Below are positions 8,748-17,960 of a stretch of DNA of 64,000 bases, in pieces. Below the pieces are notes generated by a model. The model saw only the letters and a program-made list of their open reading frames with translations, did not search any database and had not been told where the DNA came from. Every line of letters begins with the position of its first letter. The stretch's first letter is position 1. Both the position numbers and the translations under genes were made by a program. Source of the DNA: Campylobacter mucosalis (GTDB taxonomy: Bacteria > Campylobacterota > Campylobacteria > Campylobacterales > Campylobacteraceae); the NCBI RefSeq assembly GCF_013372205.1, contig NZ_CP053831.1:1674001-1738000 (forward strand), in the 5' to 3' direction.

Positions 8748-9185
8748 TTAAATTAATTTATGCATTTTTAACACAAACTCAACTCTGCCAAGCCCCAAAT
8801 ACAGGTCTTTTGCGATAGCTTCACTACTTTTGCCTTCGTTAAAAAGTCGCACTATCTGCTCTGCTTCATTTTGCATACTTGGCGGTGTGATTTTATTTAT
8901 ATCGCGAGTGCGTTCTTCAAGGCTATAAATTCGGCTTTGTTGCTCACTTTGAAACTCATCTATCGTGCTTTCAATGTTTTTTAGCGAGTTAAAAAGAGGT
9001 AAAATTTTCTCACTTAAACGACTCTCAATCTTCTCATCAAGCTGTTTTTCAAGCACACTTAAATCCACCACGCCACCATCATTTGTGCTTGTTAGCGTTA
9101 AAAGTTGCTTTTTTAAGGCAAAATTTTCTTGTATCACGCCCTCAATAACCTTTTCAAATCTAGCAAATTTCTTTTTTTGATTCAA
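8748..9185 (-). CDS. Coiled-coil protein, probably membrane-anchored in its intact form; N-terminus frameshifted
   Basis: The 145 residues show a long coiled coil (around 5-95) and a small C-terminal helical domain (EQIVRLFNEGKSSEAIAKDLYLGLGRVEFVLKMHKLI), a pattern seen in Campylobacter proteins of unknown function with an N-terminal membrane anchor. Upstream, a TTG start at 9251 after ribosome binding site AAAGGAG gives MDYILFLV. A second frame then gives a membrane helix VILAALLGFIYLKELESKK, and the frame returns at an A7 run (near 9180). Two compensating 1-bp indels would restore one protein. The gene is broken, misassembled, or starts internally. Confidence 0.6.
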   Translation of the reverse strand: MNQKKKFARFEKVIEGVIQENFALKKQLLTLTSTNDGGVVDLSVLEKQLDEKIESRLSEKILPLFNSLKNIESTIDEFQSEQQSRIYSLEERTRDINKITPPSMQNEAEQIVRLFNEGKSSEAIAKDLYLGLGRVEFVLKMHKLI

Positions 9186-9261
9186 GCTCTTTTAGATAGA
9201 TAAAACCTAAAAGTGCTGCTAAAATTACACTAAAAACAAAATATAATCCAAATTTTCTCCT

Positions 9262-9768
9262 TTAATCTCTATTTTGCCGTATCATCACACGCTCTCTTGC
9301 GGTTACATAGGCATTAAAATCACTCTCATCATCAGTGTGCATTGTTGAAATTTTTGCTGTTTTTTCATCAACTCCAGTTAGGTAAATAGCTATCGTTCGC
9401 TTTGGAAATATCGGCATTAAAATACGTTCATAATAGCTTTTGCCACTTTGAAATTTTGGCTCATCAATGCTAATGCCATCAAAGCCAATGCCGTTAATTT
9501 TAGCCACACTTTTAAGCTCAATCCTGCTTTTTTGCTCGTTTTTTATTATCTCGCTAAGCTCATCAAATTTACGATGAAGTTCAATTAAAAGCGTTAAAAG
9601 CACCTGATCGCTCTCTTTTGTATCGCCTCTTGCCTTGGCACGTTTTAGCCACGCTCCAAGTGCGTCCTCTTCGCTTCTTGTCATTGAGTTAAACTCATTA
9701 AAAAACTGCTCATTTTTATCATCATCAAGCTCAAATTCCAGCACCAAACTAGCAGGGACTAATCTCAT
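9262..9768 (-). CDS. Conserved hypothetical protein, possibly PilZ-like
   Basis: This is a 168-residue soluble protein. Residues 1-90 are acidic and helical; from about residue 100 a beta-rich segment follows (KINGIGFDGISIDEPKFQSG, RILMPIFPKRTIAIYLTGVD), ending VTARERVMIRQ. The second half resembles a PilZ-type beta barrel, but the usual RxxxR and DxSxxG signatures are not seen. It overlaps the polyprenyltransferase start region by 4 bp and lies in the same operon. Function unknown. Confidence 0.65.
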   Translation of the reverse strand: MRLVPASLVLEFELDDDKNEQFFNEFNSMTRSEEDALGAWLKRAKARGDTKESDQVLLTLLIELHRKFDELSEIIKNEQKSRIELKSVAKINGIGFDGISIDEPKFQSGKSYYERILMPIFPKRTIAIYLTGVDEKTAKISTMHTDDESDFNAYVTARERVMIRQNRD

Positions 9769-10565
9769 AATAAATCAACCAAAACAAAGATAAAAAACAT
9801 AATGCCAAGATAACCATTAAGCGTGAAAAATGCCCTATAAATCTTACTAAAATCACGCCTTACAATGCGGTGTTCTTGCCATAAAATCACACCACTTAAC
9901 ACCACACCAAAAAATGCAAATCCACCAAGTTTTGCCGACCAACAAAAAAGCAACCAAAACAACACAGCAAGTGCGTGAAATAGGGCTGAAATAAAAAGCG
10001 TGGCCTTATCGCCATAAATGCTAGGCACACTAAAAAGTCCGTTTTTAACGTCAAATTCTAAATCTTGAAGCGAATAAAGCAGATCAAATCCAGCCACCCA
10101 AAAAACCGCGCCAAGCGATAAAAGCACAGCATAAAGCGTAATCTCATTTGCCACAGCAACCACGCCTGCAATTGGTGCAAGTCCTAAACTAACACCTAAA
10201 ACAACGTGTGCGAGCGAACTAAAACGCTTAAAAATTGAGTAAATTGCAAGAATAATTAAAATCGGCACACTTAAATAAAATGCTAAATCATTTATAAAAT
10301 ACGCTACAAGCACGAAAACAATGGCATTTATAGCGATAAAAATGAGCAAATTATTTGCACCAATCCTGCCATCAACGCTAGGGCGAGATGCTGTTCGTGG
10401 GTTATGTTTATCAATATCTCTATCGGCATAGCGATTAAACGCCATAGCAAAATTTCTAGCACTCACAGCACACAAAACGCCTAAAATCAGCAGTTTAAAG
10501 CCAAACCAAGCCGAACCTGTTTTAATAAAACTAGCCACAATCATCGCCGTAAAAATAAACGGCAA
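9765..10565 (-). CDS. mqnP: UbiA-family polyprenyltransferase, probably menaquinone pathway MqnP; start codon unclear
   Basis: This membrane prenyltransferase has the UbiA Asp-rich motifs NRYADRDIDKHNPRTASRP (around residue 45) and DLLYSLQDLEFD (around 160). Campylobacter make menaquinone by the futalosine route, in which MqnP attaches the prenyl chain. The listed start is TTG at 10565, but the same frame continues upstream to about 10643 with typical family sequence (FLNLLKDISDLIVFKHSIFA). No ATG, GTG or TTG lies in that upstream frame. A TTG at 10644 is one base out of frame. Either a rare start codon or a 1-bp indel. Confidence 0.85.
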   Translation of the reverse strand: MPFIFTAMIVASFIKTGSAWFGFKLLILGVLCAVSARNFAMAFNRYADRDIDKHNPRTASRPSVDGRIGANNLLIFIAINAIVFVLVAYFINDLAFYLSVPILIILAIYSIFKRFSSLAHVVLGVSLGLAPIAGVVAVANEITLYAVLLSLGAVFWVAGFDLLYSLQDLEFDVKNGLFSVPSIYGDKATLFISALFHALAVLFWLLFCWSAKLGGFAFFGVVLSGVILWQEHRIVRRDFSKIYRAFFTLNGYLGIMFFIFVLVDLL

Positions 10566-10714
10566 AGCAAATATTGAGTGCTTAAAGACGATTAAATCGC
10601 TAATATCTTTTAATAAATTTAGAAATTTTTGTATTTTTATCCAAGAGTTTTTCGTGGATTTTACACGGATTTTCTTTAAATTTAGTATAATTTTTAATTT
10701 TTAAGGGATTTAAA

Positions 10715-11590
10715 ATGTTTAGACAATTTTGCATCATCGGCACGACAGCAAGTGGCAAAACCGACCTAGCACTGCAAATAGCACGTGAATTTAACGGCAT
10801 TATTTTAAGCCTTGATAGTCTATCAATTTACCGCTATATTGACATAGCAAGTGCTAAACCAAGCAAAGATGATTTAAAAAATGTTAAACATTTTGGCATT
10901 GATTTAATTAATCCAGATGAAAATTTTAGCGTTGGCAGGTTTTTTGAAATTTACAAACAAGCACGAGATTATGCTAAAAAGCAAAACAAAATTTTAATAA
11001 TCACCGGCGGGAGCGGATTTTATTTAAAGGCGATGATGAGCGGACTCACACCAGATGTGCCAAAATACGACACGCCAGACAATGCCAAAATTTATGAGTT
11101 AATCACACAAATTGACCCAGAATTTAAAGCAAAATTTAGCCAAAATGACACATACCGACTACAAAAGTGGTTTTGTATTTATAAATTTAGCAATCAAAAG
11201 CCGAGCTTATGGCTAAAAAACAACACGCAAGAGCCAATTTTAAAAGAAATTCCGATATTTGAAATTTTATGGGATGTAAAAACAATTAGAGAACGCATAG
11301 AAATTCGCACCAAAAATATGTTAAAAAATGGACTTCTTGATGAAGCAAAGTGGCTATTTAAGCGTTATGATAGCGATTTAAAACCACTAAAATCAATCGG
11401 ATTAAAAGAGTGTGGCGAGTTTTTTAGTGGTAAAATTTCAAGTCAAAACGAACTTGAAACACTAATTTTTACACACACAGCGCAACTTGCAAAAAGACAG
11501 CGGACATTTAATCGCTCAGCGTTTTTAGAAAAAATAAGCGGTGATTTAAATTTTATTAACGATGAAGTTAGAAAATTTTTAAAATTTTAA
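10715..11590 (+). CDS. miaA: tRNA dimethylallyltransferase
   Basis: This 291-residue protein adds a dimethylallyl group to A37 of tRNAs that read UNN codons. Walker A is GTTASGKTDLA (around residue 10), followed by SLDSLSIYRYIDIASAKPS and GGSGFYLKAMMSGL, and near the C-terminus the family signature KSIGLKECGEFF and TAQLAKRQRTF. A TATAAT box (10686-10691) and the ribosome binding site AAGGGA precede the ATG. It is divergent from the polyprenyltransferase, as in C. jejuni. Confidence 0.95.
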   Translation: MFRQFCIIGTTASGKTDLALQIAREFNGIILSLDSLSIYRYIDIASAKPSKDDLKNVKHFGIDLINPDENFSVGRFFEIYKQARDYAKKQNKILIITGGSGFYLKAMMSGLTPDVPKYDTPDNAKIYELITQIDPEFKAKFSQNDTYRLQKWFCIYKFSNQKPSLWLKNNTQEPILKEIPIFEILWDVKTIRERIEIRTKNMLKNGLLDEAKWLFKRYDSDLKPLKSIGLKECGEFFSGKISSQNELETLIFTHTAQLAKRQRTFNRSAFLEKISGDLNFINDEVRKFLKF

Positions 11591-11657
11591 CCAAATTTAA
11601 TGACTTTTTGCTAAAATCGCTCAAACGTAAAGCAAACGTAAATAAAAAGGACTGCAA

Positions 11658-12449
11658 ATGAAACTAAAATTTTTAGCAAAAACGATATTTCTAGCGACTG
11701 CAACGCTATTTTTCGTAGCTTGCGGAGGTGATGAAGCAAAGAGCCAAAATGCCTTTGAGCGTATCAAAAAAGATGGTGTTTTAAGAGTTGGCACAGAAGG
11801 GACCTACTCGCCGTTTTCGTATCACAACGAAAAAGATGAGCTTGTAGGATATGATGTTGATATTGCTAGGGCTGTTGGCGAAAAAATCGGTGTAAAAGTT
11901 GAGTTTGTTGAAGCGCCTTGGGATGCTATGTTGGCGGCGTTTGATGCTGGTAAATCTGATGTTGTCTTTAATCAAGTTACAATAAATGAAGATAGAAAGA
12001 AAAAATACGACTACACACTACCTTACACAAAATCACGAAGTGCCTTAATCGTGCATAAAGATAACAACGACATTAAAGATTTTAGCGACTTAAAGGGCAA
12101 AAATTCAGCCCACTCAGCCACTAGCAACTGGGCGAAATTAGCCGAAAATCTTGGTGCAAATATTGTAACTACCGACGGATTTAGCAAAGGTGTTGAGCTG
12201 ATCATCACAAAACGTGCCGACGCTACAATAAATGATGACGTTACATTTTATGATTATCTAAAACAAAAACCAGACGCACCGATAAAAATCGCAAAAAACG
12301 GCGATGAAGCGATACTTTCAGCCGCTATTGTTAAAAAAGGCGAAGATGATTTAGTAAATGCAATCAACAACGCTATAAAAGAGTTACAAAATAATGGAAA
12401 AATAAAGGAAATTTCAATAAAATACTTCGGCAAAGATATCTCACAATAA
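11658..12449 (+). CDS. Amino-acid ABC transporter substrate-binding lipoprotein, probably for cystine
   Basis: This 263-residue protein has a lipoprotein signal with lipobox FVACGG (Cys at about 22). A family-3 solute-binding domain follows (DGVLRVGTEGTYSPFSYHNE, then VGYDVDIARAVGEKIG). It would bind a polar amino acid in the periplasm, anchored to the membrane. It heads an operon with a permease, an ATPase and a trans-sulfuration enzyme, so a sulfur amino acid such as cystine is the best guess. The substrate cannot be read from sequence. Confidence 0.88.
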   Translation: MKLKFLAKTIFLATATLFFVACGGDEAKSQNAFERIKKDGVLRVGTEGTYSPFSYHNEKDELVGYDVDIARAVGEKIGVKVEFVEAPWDAMLAAFDAGKSDVVFNQVTINEDRKKKYDYTLPYTKSRSALIVHKDNNDIKDFSDLKGKNSAHSATSNWAKLAENLGANIVTTDGFSKGVELIITKRADATINDDVTFYDYLKQKPDAPIKIAKNGDEAILSAAIVKKGEDDLVNAINNAIKELQNNGKIKEISIKYFGKDISQ

Positions 12450-12497
12450 AAAGGATTTGATATAGAACGGGCAATTGAAATTATATTTGAAGCGATT

Positions 12498-13124
12498 GTG
12501 CCAATTGCAGTCGCTGGGGCAAAAATCACGATACCGCTTAGTATTATTTCATTTGCCTTTGGGCTTGTTATTGCCGTTATTACGGCACTTGCGCGACTTT
12601 CAAAGATTAAAATTTTAAAAATATTTTTTGATTTTTACGTTTGGATTTTTCGTGGCACCCCTATGCTTGTTCAGCTTTTTATCGTGTTTTATGGGCTACC
12701 AAAGGTTGGAATTCAGTTTGATATTTGGAGTGCAGCCATTGTTGCGTTTAGCCTAAATGTCGGCGCTTACGCATCAGAAGCGATTAGGGCAGCTATCCTT
12801 TCGGTGCCAAAGGGACAATGGGAGGCAGCACTATCTCTTGGTATGAATAAGGTTATGATTTTACGACGAATTATCGCCCCGCAAGCGATGAGAATTTCTA
12901 TCCCACCGCTTTCAAACACCTTTATTAGCCTAGTTAAAGACACATCTTTGGCTGCTTCTATAACGATGGTTGATATGTTTATGGTCGCTCAACGCATTGC
13001 TGCACGGACTTTTGAGCCACTTTTACTTTATGTTTTAGTCGCCGTTATGTATCTAATAATCTGCACAGCACTTACGTTTTTGCAGTCATATTTAGAGAAA
13101 CGCTCATCAAAATTTTTAGGATAA
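12498..13124 (+). CDS. Amino-acid ABC transporter permease
   Basis: This 208-residue inner-membrane permease of the HisMQ type has about five helices and the coupling EAA motif EAALSLGMNKVMILRRIIAPQ (around residues 108-130). The GTG start at 12498 is the only canonical one in frame. A strong ribosome binding site (AAAAAGGA, 12448-12455) directly after the previous gene, and open in-frame coding back to 12456 (FDIERAIEIIFEAI), suggest the true start is about 12 codons earlier, where no ATG, GTG or TTG is in frame. Confidence 0.87.
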   Translation: MPIAVAGAKITIPLSIISFAFGLVIAVITALARLSKIKILKIFFDFYVWIFRGTPMLVQLFIVFYGLPKVGIQFDIWSAAIVAFSLNVGAYASEAIRAAILSVPKGQWEAALSLGMNKVMILRRIIAPQAMRISIPPLSNTFISLVKDTSLAASITMVDMFMVAQRIAARTFEPLLLYVLVAVMYLIICTALTFLQSYLEKRSSKFLG

Positions 13125-13126
13125 AT

Positions 13127-13864
13127 ATGTCAGTAAAACTCATAAAAATAAACAAATTTTTTGGTGAAAATCACGTTTTAAAAGATATAGATTTAGAAAT
13201 TTACGACAAGCAAACAACGGTGATTTTAGGTAGCTCTGGCTCTGGCAAATCAACGCTTTTGCGCTGTATAAATCTGCTTGAAACCCCAAATAGCGGACAA
13301 ATGTATCTACGTGGATTTTATATAAATTTTTCATTGCCGATCAAAGAGAGACAAAAAATACCATTTCGTAGCCACACTGGTATGGTTTTTCAAGATTTTA
13401 ACCTGTTTCCGCACCTAAACGTGCTTGAAAACATCATTGAAGCACCGATAAATGTGCTTAAAATTCCAAAAGAAGAGGCGATAGAAAACGCTAGAAATTT
13501 ACTAAAAAAAGTAGGTTTGGCACAAAAAGAAAACGCATATCCAGCCACACTCTCAGGCGGACAAAAGCAAAGAGTTGCGATTGTTAGGGCATTAGCGATG
13601 AAACCATATTTTTTACTGCTTGACGAGCCAACATCAGCACTTGACCCTGAACTTGAAGCCGAAGTTTTAAAGGTTATTTTTGATTTAAGCAAAGAACAAC
13701 GCTCAATCATAATCGTGACCCACAATATGGAATTTGCAAAGCGAGCAGCGGATCGGATTTTGTTTTTAGACAAGGGCAATATCATTTTTGATGGCACAAG
13801 CGATGAGTTTTTTTACAACGACAACGATAGAATTGTAAATTTTATTTCAGCGATGAAATTTTAA
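13127..13864 (+). CDS. Amino-acid ABC transporter ATP-binding protein
   Basis: This 245-residue ABC ATPase has Walker A GSSGSGKST (around residue 36), a Q-loop in VFQDFNLFPHLNV, the signature LSGGQKQRVAIVRAL (around 143), Walker B FLLLDEPTSALDPE (around 163), and the switch His in IIVTHNMEF. It belongs to the polar amino-acid (GlnQ/TcyC) subfamily and starts 2 bp after the permease. A short non-standard insert after LRCINLLETPNSG (around 65-85, ending IPFRSHTGMVFQ) is slightly longer than in most relatives. Confidence 0.92.
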   Translation: MSVKLIKINKFFGENHVLKDIDLEIYDKQTTVILGSSGSGKSTLLRCINLLETPNSGQMYLRGFYINFSLPIKERQKIPFRSHTGMVFQDFNLFPHLNVLENIIEAPINVLKIPKEEAIENARNLLKKVGLAQKENAYPATLSGGQKQRVAIVRALAMKPYFLLLDEPTSALDPELEAEVLKVIFDLSKEQRSIIIVTHNMEFAKRAADRILFLDKGNIIFDGTSDEFFYNDNDRIVNFISAMKF

Positions 13865-13870
13865 GGAGAG

Positions 13871-15016
13871 ATGATGAATTTAAACACACTTTTAGTCAAA
13901 GGTATTTGTGCACACGATGACCAACACAAGGCCGTCGTGCCACCGATTTATCTATCAAGCACATTTGCACAAGACGGACTTGATGAATTTGGCAAATTTT
14001 GCTACTCACGCGGCTTAAATCCGACCACAGACGCATTTGAAACGCTATTTGCAAAGATTGAAGGCGTCAAACACTGCATTAGCTTCTCATCGGGGATGGC
14101 GGCAACTACGGCTGTTTTTCATTTGCTAAAAAGTGGCGACAAAGTGCTTTTAAATAACAATGTCTATGGCGGGACATTTAGATACGCACACAATATTTTT
14201 GCAGATAGTGGCATAAAATATGAGCTAGTTGATGGCTTAAATTTACTTAGCGAAAACGACTTAACACCAGATGTTAAAATGATTTTTGTAGAAACGCCAT
14301 CAAATCCGCTTTTAAGAGTAACTGATATTAAAAAAATCGTGGATTTAGCACATAAAAAGGGGATTTTAGTAGTCGCTGATAACACATTCTTAACGCCATA
14401 TTTTCAAAAATTATTTGATTTTGGAGTTGATGTTGTCGTGTATTCAGCGACAAAATATATCGGCGGACACGCTGATGTCATCGCTGGCATCGCTACGACA
14501 AACGACGAAGCACTTGGCGAGAAATTAAGATTTATTAAAAACACACTTGGTTCAAATTTAAGCCCAACTGACGCATATTCGCTAATTCGCGGACTAAAAA
14601 CGCTAAGTGTTCGTTTTGATAGACAGATGCAAAATACGCATAAAATCATTGAATTTTTAAAATCAAACGAAGCCATTGACGCTGTGCATTATGCTGGGTC
14701 ATACTCAGATTATGAAGATAAAATCCAAAAGAGCCAAGCTGGCGATATCGGTGCTTTAATCTCAATTGAGCTAAACGAAAATTATGATTACAAAAAATTT
14801 GTAAAATCGCTAAAACTATTTGATTTAGCCGTTAGTCTTGGAGGCGTCGAAAGTCTTGTTTGTCAGCCGTCATCAATGACACACGAATCTTATCCAGCCG
14901 AGCTTCAAGAAAAAATCGGCATTAAACCAAACCTACTTCGTTTAGCAATCGGCGTAGAGGATATAAATGATTTAATTGCTGATTTAGCAAATGCAATCAA
15001 GCTATCAAAAAAGTAG
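13871..15016 (+). CDS. PLP-dependent trans-sulfuration enzyme (cystathionine gamma-synthase / lyase family)
   Basis: This 381-residue Cys/Met metabolism PLP enzyme has the PLP-lysine motif SATKYIGGHADVIAG (around residue 196), the cofactor contacts YSRGLNPTTDAFE and SSGMAATTA, the stacking tyrosine in NNVYGGTFR, and the C-terminal LGGVESLVCQPSSMTHE. The family includes MetB, MetC and MccB, which cannot be told apart from sequence alone. The ribosome binding site AAGGAGA precedes two possible starts (ATGATG). Its place after a cystine-type transporter suggests sulfur amino-acid interconversion. Confidence 0.85.
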   Translation: MMNLNTLLVKGICAHDDQHKAVVPPIYLSSTFAQDGLDEFGKFCYSRGLNPTTDAFETLFAKIEGVKHCISFSSGMAATTAVFHLLKSGDKVLLNNNVYGGTFRYAHNIFADSGIKYELVDGLNLLSENDLTPDVKMIFVETPSNPLLRVTDIKKIVDLAHKKGILVVADNTFLTPYFQKLFDFGVDVVVYSATKYIGGHADVIAGIATTNDEALGEKLRFIKNTLGSNLSPTDAYSLIRGLKTLSVRFDRQMQNTHKIIEFLKSNEAIDAVHYAGSYSDYEDKIQKSQAGDIGALISIELNENYDYKKFVKSLKLFDLAVSLGGVESLVCQPSSMTHESYPAELQEKIGIKPNLLRLAIGVEDINDLIADLANAIKLSKK

Positions 15017-16985
15017 CTACATCCAAACCAAAACTACATCTTTTATAAAAATATCGCTCTTTTTTGGAGCGATTTTTATAAAAGACGGCTCTAAATTTTC
15101 ATTGTTTGCTGTAATCTCGCCTGATTTTTGCTCAAATTCACGCTCTAAATCATCAATCAAAGATAAAATTTCATCAACCCCAGCCTCGCTTAATTTCACG
15201 TCATTTCGCTCTTTTAAAAGGCGATTTGTGCTTTTTACGCTAGTTGCGATTTTTGAGACACTTTTTTGCCAAATAACGCACCAATCAAACCAGCACCGAT
15301 ATTTATTACGGCGTCAATCGTGCTAGATTTTGCGTCATTTTGCTCTTTAACTAGCCTCTGTTTTGCACGTGCTAATCTCTCATCAAGCCTTACTCTTTGT
15401 GTCTTAAATTTCTGTTCTAACGCTTCTAGTTCTTTGTTTAAAATTTCAGCCCTTTTATCTTTTATCCTAGCTAAAAACTGCTCTTTATTCTCGCCTAAAT
15501 TTGAGCTAATGCCAAAAAGCGTATAAACATAAAACCCTTCATTTTGATAGATAAAATCCTTTAAATCACTCTGTAAATTTTTTGTATTTTTAAGACGTAA
15601 AATTTCACTTGGCAATTGCGTAAATGTCGCATTTTCTGGCATTTGATTAAAATTTAAAGCTAAATTTTACTAGCATTTTGCCAGCTAAAATTTTCAACCG
15701 CCTCGCCAATAAAACTAATGTCTAAAATAGTATCAATATTTAATTTTAAATCATAAAATCTGACCTTTGCCGTGCCTAAAAAATAGGCATTTAAATCCGT
15801 ATTTTTACTTGCATAAAGCTGTTTTATCTCGTTTGACAAAAGTGGTTTTTGTGAAATTTGTGTAGATTTTGGCGTAAAATTTTGACGTTTTTGGCTCATC
15901 AAATTTGAAATTTCATCAGTCGTTAATGGACCTTTTAGATAGCTTAGGGCGTAGCGAGTTTTTATCGCCATTTAGTCCGCTAATGATTCGCTCTTTATCC
16001 TGAGTGGTTAAGAGTCTGCCGATAAACCAAGTACCGATATTGCCAAGCCCTTTATAATCTAAATCTACTGGATTTTGTGTGCTTAAAACACCGCCCTAAG
16101 CTCATCTGTGCCTTCTGTCGTCCTTAACCAAGCGATAATTTCATTTAATAAAAACGTAACAAAAAACATACGCTCGTTATCATTTAGGTGCGATATGCTA
16201 AAAATGTTGCATTTTGCCTTTTTGCCGTTAAAAAGCATATTTTTTATATCAAGTCGTTCGCCGTTTGTATAGGCTTTAAAATTCGCACTTGCAATGAGTG
16301 AGTTTAATTTGACGCTAAGCTTAAAACGCTCATTTGCTGGATAAAATTTCTCAATCTCAAAGACGCCAATTTGGCTAAATGGTGGCTCATTTAGAGTTAA
16401 AATCAGCTCATTTAGAGTTAAAATTTTACCTTGTTTAAAAGTGCTTATTAAAATTTCATTTATTAAAATATACTCTTTTGATGTATCGTCATTTTGAAGT
16501 GAAACTAGCGACAAAATAGAACTTGTAAGCGAATTTATGTAGTTTATCATTGCTTCATCGTCTAAATTTTGCGGTAACGTAAAGTCGCCTAAAAGTGCTA
16601 CACCAACCCCACTGCTGCTTTTTGGTGTATAAATCGTAAAATCCACGCTATCTTTAAACTCACTAACTCGCGCTAAACTACCAAAACTATTTTCAAGTCC
16701 GATTTTTAGACTATTTGCTAAATTTTCTGCCGTGTCTTTATCTTTTGCGTAAGGCAAAAATTCATCAGCATTTTTAAGCGACAAACAAAGATTAGCCATA
16801 TCACCTTTTGGATCAATGACAAAGCTTGGGATATTTTTTAAACAAATCTCTTCAAGTAGCGTAACACCAAGTCCGGTTTTGCCTGAACCTGTCATACCGA
16901 CAATGAGTGCGTGAGTGTTTAAATCGCTACTTTTATAAAAAAATGGCTCGTTATCTTTAATGCCAAGCAGAAATTTATCACTCAT
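15017..16985 (-). pseudogene. HerA-like ATPase gene, broken by an internal deletion and several frameshifts
   Basis: Pieces of one HerA/DUF853-type ATPase lie in order. The N-terminal 300 residues have Walker A GMTGSGKTG and are intact to [15 protein letters not shown] at 16083. There the frame jumps directly to [24 protein letters not shown], so roughly 35 codons that normally hold Walker B are missing. Further frameshifts follow near 15975, 15655 and 15235, and the piece ends KKSDIFIKDVVLVW. A working ATPase cannot be made from this copy. Its end meets the trans-sulfuration gene tail to tail with no gap. Confidence 0.8.
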
Positions 16986-17016
16986 TGATAGTGGCTTTGA
17001 AGCTCATTTAGCTCAT

Positions 17017-17659
17017 TTATCGTATCTCAACCCTTTTATCTATGAATTTATCAAGCTCAGGCGTGATTTGATTGTGATTTTGCATACAATAACGCATAAA
17101 TCCGTTGTAATTTATCTGCACGACAAGCGTTAAATCAAGTGTAGTCGTAACACAGCTATCCTCGCTCACACATAGTTTTTTCGTGTGGATGAAATTTCAC
17201 ATCCTCTTGACTTAATACACTAAGTCCGCCCTTTGAAATATCATAAAGATTACCTAAAAGTTCGGTATTTTCGCCTTTTAGTTTAACTCTTGTAAATTTA
17301 TTTGGATGCACCCTTTGGTGCTTTCTAAGGCTAGCACTCATCTTTTCAACACGCTTAAAATTCGTGAGCGTAATCGTCTTTGAAGTTAGATTAAAATCGC
17401 TAATATCAGCCTTTATGTGCTTTAAAAAATAATCATTTTTTAAAATATAAGCATTACCTTCTTGCTTCATAGCTAAAATTTGATTTAGCGTCGTTTGAAG
17501 CGTTACACTATCTTCGCCGATATTTAAAATCGTGCCGTCATTTTGGATATTTACGCCATCATAAAGATTTAAAAACGTAACACTTTTTTCTAAATCTTTT
17601 ATCTTTTTAAAGGTGTTAATTGGGTGTTCAAAAAACATATCATTGTTTAAATTTAGCAC
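17017..17659 (-). pseudogene. PilZ-domain protein gene with a frameshift
   Basis: The first frame (17156-17659) gives an N-terminal domain and the start of a PilZ domain with KHQRVHPNKFTRVKL and YDISKGGLSVLS, the RxxxR and DxSxxG-type c-di-GMP motifs. It stops at 17156. A frame one base away continues with CVSEDSCVTTTLDLTLVVQ, NYNGFMRYCMQNHNQ and FIDKRVEIR to a stop at 17017, the expected C-terminal half. A 1-bp indel near 17160-17170 therefore splits a c-di-GMP-binding protein. The start (GTG at 17659) has no obvious ribosome binding site. Confidence 0.7.
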
Positions 17660-17665
17660 CGAAGG

Positions 17666-17925
17666 CTAAGCTGAAACTACCTTTCTAGCCTTTAAATCCT
17701 TAATAATAAACTCAATCCTAGAAATAAGCTGCGTAAGACCAAACTCACTCTTTTTTGCGTATTGAATAAGAAAATTTAAAAAACGTGTTCTGGTAGCCTA
17801 GAAACGCCGTTTGCCTTTATTACAAGTGCCTCAAAATCATCTTTGAGTTTTAAATTATCAAGCTCATCGCTAACTAAGGCTAAGTAAATATCCTTTAAAA
17901 ACATAGTCACATCATCGCTATCAAG
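17666..17925 (-). pseudogene. C-terminal remnant of an unidentified gene
   Basis: The minus strand reads ELDSDDVTMFLKDIYLALVS, then (after one frameshift near 17790) FLNFLIQYAKKSEFGLTQLI and EFIIKDLKARKVVSA before a stop. It is helical and I cannot place it in a family. The upstream part is cut off exactly where the repeated prfA tail begins (17926), so the gene was truncated by the same rearrangement. It stops 6 bp before the PilZ gene start. Confidence 0.55.
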
Positions 17926-17960
17926 CTCAATCAGAAGCGTTGCTTGAAGCTGGATTATAA
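17926..17960 (+). repeat. Direct repeat, copy B: detached 3' end of prfA
   Basis: These 35 bases encode [11 protein letters not shown] and a stop in the same orientation as prfA, with three mismatches to 7811-7845. They overlap the 3' end of the convergent MTHFR-like gene (17955). The arrangement suggests that prfA and this gene were once direct convergent neighbours. Confidence 0.85.
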
